Shown in pieces: positions 5,468 to 7,405 of a stretch of DNA of 7,405 nt. A program made the position numbers and the translations under genes. The DNA comes from Devosia sp. (GTDB taxonomy: Bacteria > Pseudomonadota > Alphaproteobacteria > Rhizobiales > Devosiaceae). The DNA lies in assembly GCA_016793415.1 (NCBI GenBank), contig JAEUMC010000495.1:1-7405 (forward strand), written 5' to 3'. How positions within the stretch are numbered: position 1 is the first letter of the stretch; every line of letters starts with the position of its first letter. The notes beneath the pieces are model-generated. The model made no database searches and was not told where the DNA came from. It saw only the letters and a program-made list of their open reading frames with translations.

Positions 5468-6511
5468 ATGAAATTCAAGATTCTCACGCTGCTTGCCGGC
5501 GCTGTGCTGATCAGCGCCAGTTCCACCGCCGTCATGGCTGCGGGCAAGACCATTGCCGTATCGTGGAAGACCTTCCAGGAAGAGCGCTGGAAGACCGACG
5601 AGGCGGCGATCAAGAAAGTGGTCGAAGCCGCCGGCGACACCTACCTGTCGACCGATGCACAGGGTTCGGCGCAGAAGCAGGCCGCCGACATCGAAAGCCT
5701 GATCTCGCAGAAGCCGGACGTGATCCTGGTGGTTGCCTACGACTCCGACGCCATCCTGCCCTCGATCCAGAAGATCAGCGACGCCGGCATCAAGTCGATC
5801 GCCTACGACGTGCAGTTCGAGGATCCGAACGCCCTCTACATCACCTTCGACAATGTCGGCGTCGGCCGCATCATGGCTCAGGAAACCCTCAAGGTGAAAC
5901 CCGAGGGCCGCTACGCCTTCATCAAGGGCGACAAGGGCGATCCGAACGCCACCTTCCTGTTCCAGGGGATGCAGGAAGTGCTCAAGGATGCCCTCGCCAG
6001 CGGCAAGGTCACCAATGTCTGCGAAACCTTCACCGATGGCTGGAAGCCGGACAATGCCCAGAAGAACATGGAGCAGTGCCTGACCTCCACCAATAACGGC
6101 GTCGATGCGGTGCTGTCCGAGAACGACGGCATGGCGTCGGGCGTCGTTGCCGCCCTCGATGCGCAGGGCATGGCCGGTTCGGTTCCGGTCACCGGCCAGG
6201 ACGGCGACCTCGCCGCCATCAACCGCGTGGCGCTCGGCACCCAGCTGGTGTCGATCTGGAAGAACTCGATCGACCTGGGCACCACCGCCGCCAACGCGGC
6301 GATCGCGCTCGCCGACGGCACCGACCCGACGGCGATCCCGGGCGTCGCCAAGTTCTCGGGCGGCAAGAACGGCGTCGAGATGAATGCCATCCTGCTCGCG
6401 CCGACCCCGATCACCAAGGACAACATCCAGGTGGCGATCGATGCCGGCCACATCACCAAGGAGCAGGCCTGCGCCGGCGTCGCTGCCGGCACGGTCCCGG
6501 CCTGCAACTGA
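5468..6511 (+). CDS. xylF: XylF-type sugar ABC transporter periplasmic binding protein
   Basis: A 347-residue class B periplasmic sugar-binding protein. A signal peptide (MKFKILTLL, cleavage near residue 24-25, VMA-AG) sends it to the periplasm. Two Rossmann-like lobes (Peripla_BP_4 type) follow. It aligns along its length with E. coli XylF as I remember it: EERW (38-41), AYD (112-114), SFDN-like TFDN (126-129), DPN (158-160), DGWKPDNA (190-197), END (218-220), GQDGD (243-247) and WK (264-265) match the ligand-contact segments. The Arg after Asp114, a sugar contact in XylF and RbsB, is Val115 here, so the ligand may differ from D-xylose. Four cysteines (185, 204, 335, 346) could form two disulfides in the periplasm. 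The start is set by GGGAGGG and by the signal peptide. A terminator-like hairpin follows the stop, as expected for a binding protein made in excess over its permease. The symbol denotes the family, not proven xylose use. Confidence 0.9.
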   Translation: MKFKILTLLAGAVLISASSTAVMAAGKTIAVSWKTFQEERWKTDEAAIKKVVEAAGDTYLSTDAQGSAQKQAADIESLISQKPDVILVVAYDSDAILPSIQKISDAGIKSIAYDVQFEDPNALYITFDNVGVGRIMAQETLKVKPEGRYAFIKGDKGDPNATFLFQGMQEVLKDALASGKVTNVCETFTDGWKPDNAQKNMEQCLTSTNNGVDAVLSENDGMASGVVAALDAQGMAGSVPVTGQDGDLAAINRVALGTQLVSIWKNSIDLGTTAANAAIALADGTDPTAIPGVAKFSGGKNGVEMNAILLAPTPITKDNIQVAIDAGHITKEQACAGVAAGTVPACN

Positions 6512-6538
6512 TCGGTCGGACCTGACCTGAAACCTAAC

Positions 6539-6575
6539 GGCCGCGTCGCCTCATCGGTGGCGCGGCCTTCTCGTT
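6539..6575 (+). terminator. Terminator-like hairpin between binding protein and permease genes
   Basis: A 12-base-pair stem (6539-6550 with 6556-6567) contains ten Watson-Crick and two G-U pairs. The loop is TCATC and the T-rich run TTCTCGTT (6568-6575) follows. It sits 27 bases after the binding-protein stop. In sugar ABC operons such structures usually end most transcripts or protect the upstream mRNA, lowering permease levels relative to the binding protein. Confidence 0.7.
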
Positions 6576-6593
6576 CGGCGCCATGCGAAGGGA

Positions 6594-6610
6594 CGCCGGC
6601 ATTTCCGGCG
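6594..6610 (+). other. Second short hairpin before the permease gene
   Basis: Perfect six-base arms CGCCGG (6594-6599) and CCGGCG (6605-6610) enclose the loop CATTT. There is no T-run after it. With the stronger hairpin upstream it may form a transcript-end or processing structure, or it may simply reflect local GC richness. Confidence 0.35.
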
Positions 6611-6660
6611 GGGCCAGGCCTCGCTGACGGCGGCCAAACCGATCGGCTGGAGGATGGGGC

Positions 6661-7405
6661 ATGACTGAGCAATCGAACACCGGTGGCCCCGCGGCCAGCA
6701 ATGAAGGCTTGCTGACGCGGTTGATCCGCGCCGCCGAGATCGACACCCGCATGCTCGGCATGCTGGCCGCCATGCTGGTGATCTGGGTCGGCTTCGACGT
6801 CATCAGCTCGATCCTTCGGCCCGGTGGCGGCGGCCTGTTCGGCGGCTCCTTCCTCACCTCGCGCAACCTCTGGATCCTGCTGGTCCAGACCTCGGTGATC
6901 GCCGTAATGACCACCGGCATGGTGCTGGTCATCGTCCTGCGCCAGATCGACCTCAGCGTCGGCTCGATGCTGTCCATCGTCGCGGTGGCGACCGGCGTGC
7001 TGCAGGTGTTCGAGCTGGGGCCGATACTCGGCGTCGGCCATCCCGCCATCTGGATCGTCGCGGTGGTCTTCGCCATCCTGCTCGGCGCCGCCATCGGCGC
7101 CTTCAACGGCGTGCTGATCGCCTATGGCCAGATCCCGAGCTTCATCGTCACGCTGGGCGGGCTGATCGCCTTCAGCGGCGCCGCCTTCCTCATCGCCAGC
7201 GGCGTCACCGTCGCGCCGATGGACAAGACCTTCAAGCTGATCGGCGGAAACGGTCCGGCGGCCTCGATCGGTCCGGTGTGGAGCTGGGCGCTGGCCGCCG
7301 TCGCCTGCATCGGCATCGGCCTTGCGGTGGTCGCCGGCCGCCGGCGCCGGCTGACCTTCAACTTCAAGCCCAAACCCGTCTGGGCCGAAATCCTCAGCGT
7401 CGTCG
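6661..7405 (+). CDS. xylH: XylH-type sugar ABC transporter permease (3' end beyond window)
   Basis: The frame is open from ATG 6661 to the window edge, giving 248 residues of an expected 390-430. It belongs to the BPD_transp_2 family of sugar permeases. Hydrophobic segments are visible at about 31-52, 70-93, 98-118, 128-156, 161-181 and 207-226. The family motif GMVLVIVLRQIDLSVGS lies at 86-102 and NGVLIAYGQIPSFIVTLGG at 149-167. The latter and the following GVTVAP (181-186) resemble E. coli XylH closely. An arginine cluster (227-230) marks a cytoplasmic loop. GGAGG (6649-6653) seven bases upstream supports the start. The protein forms the membrane channel that takes sugar from the upstream binding protein. 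The ATPase gene is absent between the two, so if present it should lie downstream (an F-H-G order), unlike the F-G-H order of E. coli. Confidence 0.93.
   Translation, partial: MTEQSNTGGPAASNEGLLTRLIRAAEIDTRMLGMLAAMLVIWVGFDVISSILRPGGGGLFGGSFLTSRNLWILLVQTSVIAVMTTGMVLVIVLRQIDLSVGSMLSIVAVATGVLQVFELGPILGVGHPAIWIVAVVFAILLGAAIGAFNGVLIAYGQIPSFIVTLGGLIAFSGAAFLIASGVTVAPMDKTFKLIGGNGPAASIGPVWSWALAAVACIGIGLAVVAGRRRRLTFNFKPKPVWAEILSVV

Noticed and set aside
4727..6451. Minus-strand open frame of 574 codons
   Set aside because: It crosses the divergent promoter region and is antisense to the sugar-binding protein gene. The composition is typical of a shadow frame.
6654..6668. Alternative ATG at 6654 for the permease
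   Set aside because: It is out of frame with the permease and stops after four codons. ATG 6661 has GGAGG at good spacing and the right frame.
5911..7041. Minus-strand open frame of 376 codons
   Set aside because: It is antisense to the binding protein and permease genes, and its His/Asp/Gln-rich product has no domain.
1..7405. CRISPR array, tRNA, rRNA, insertion sequence or transposase
   Set aside because: I saw no regular spacer repeats, tRNA-like clover-leaf signature, terminal inverted repeats with a transposase, or rRNA segments.

Overview
The window is high-GC DNA with short gaps and strong GC-ending codon bias. It holds an ABC sugar-uptake locus whose first two genes run binding protein then permease. 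This fits an alphaproteobacterium, probably a Hyphomicrobiales/Rhizobiales-type soil or water organism. That placement rests on style and gene content only, because there is no rRNA or other marker gene.

Layout from left to right. (1) Positions 91-1056 (+) encode a soluble PAS-GGDEF protein. Its GGDEF domain has lost both metal-binding acids and its normal C-terminus but keeps the RxxD c-di-GMP inhibitory site, so it looks like a signal receptor rather than a synthase. (2) A compact convergent gap carries a stem-loop. (3) A three-gene minus-strand operon is read from 5166 down to 1100. It encodes a secreted vanadium-dependent haloperoxidase/PAP2-fold enzyme, a secreted FG-GAP/VCBS protein with a C-terminal ASPIC/UnbV domain (CRTAC1-like), and a secreted protein of eight Sel1-like repeats. 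The genes are 4 and 10 bp apart, and the Shine-Dalgarno sequences of genes 2 and 3 lie in or on the end of the preceding gene. (4) A 301-bp divergent intergenic region (5167-5467) contains a good promoter for the operon, with a 5+2+5 palindrome in its spacer. (5) On the plus strand, a XylF-type periplasmic sugar-binding protein (5468-6511) is followed by a strong terminator-like hairpin and a XylH-type permease (6661 onward) cut by the window end. An ATPase gene (XylG type) is expected downstream but is not visible.

The most interesting unit is the exported haloperoxidase, ASPIC/UnbV and Sel1 operon. One redox or phosphoryl-transfer enzyme is made together with two exported repeat proteins typical of binding or scaffolding, next to a sugar transporter. 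The enzyme has every residue of the vanadate-binding set of fungal chloroperoxidase at the right spacing. The joint role of the three proteins, and any link to the sugar transporter, is inference. The binding protein keeps nearly all xylose contacts known from E. coli XylF but has Val where the conserved Arg of the Asp-Arg pair should be, so its ligand may not be xylose.
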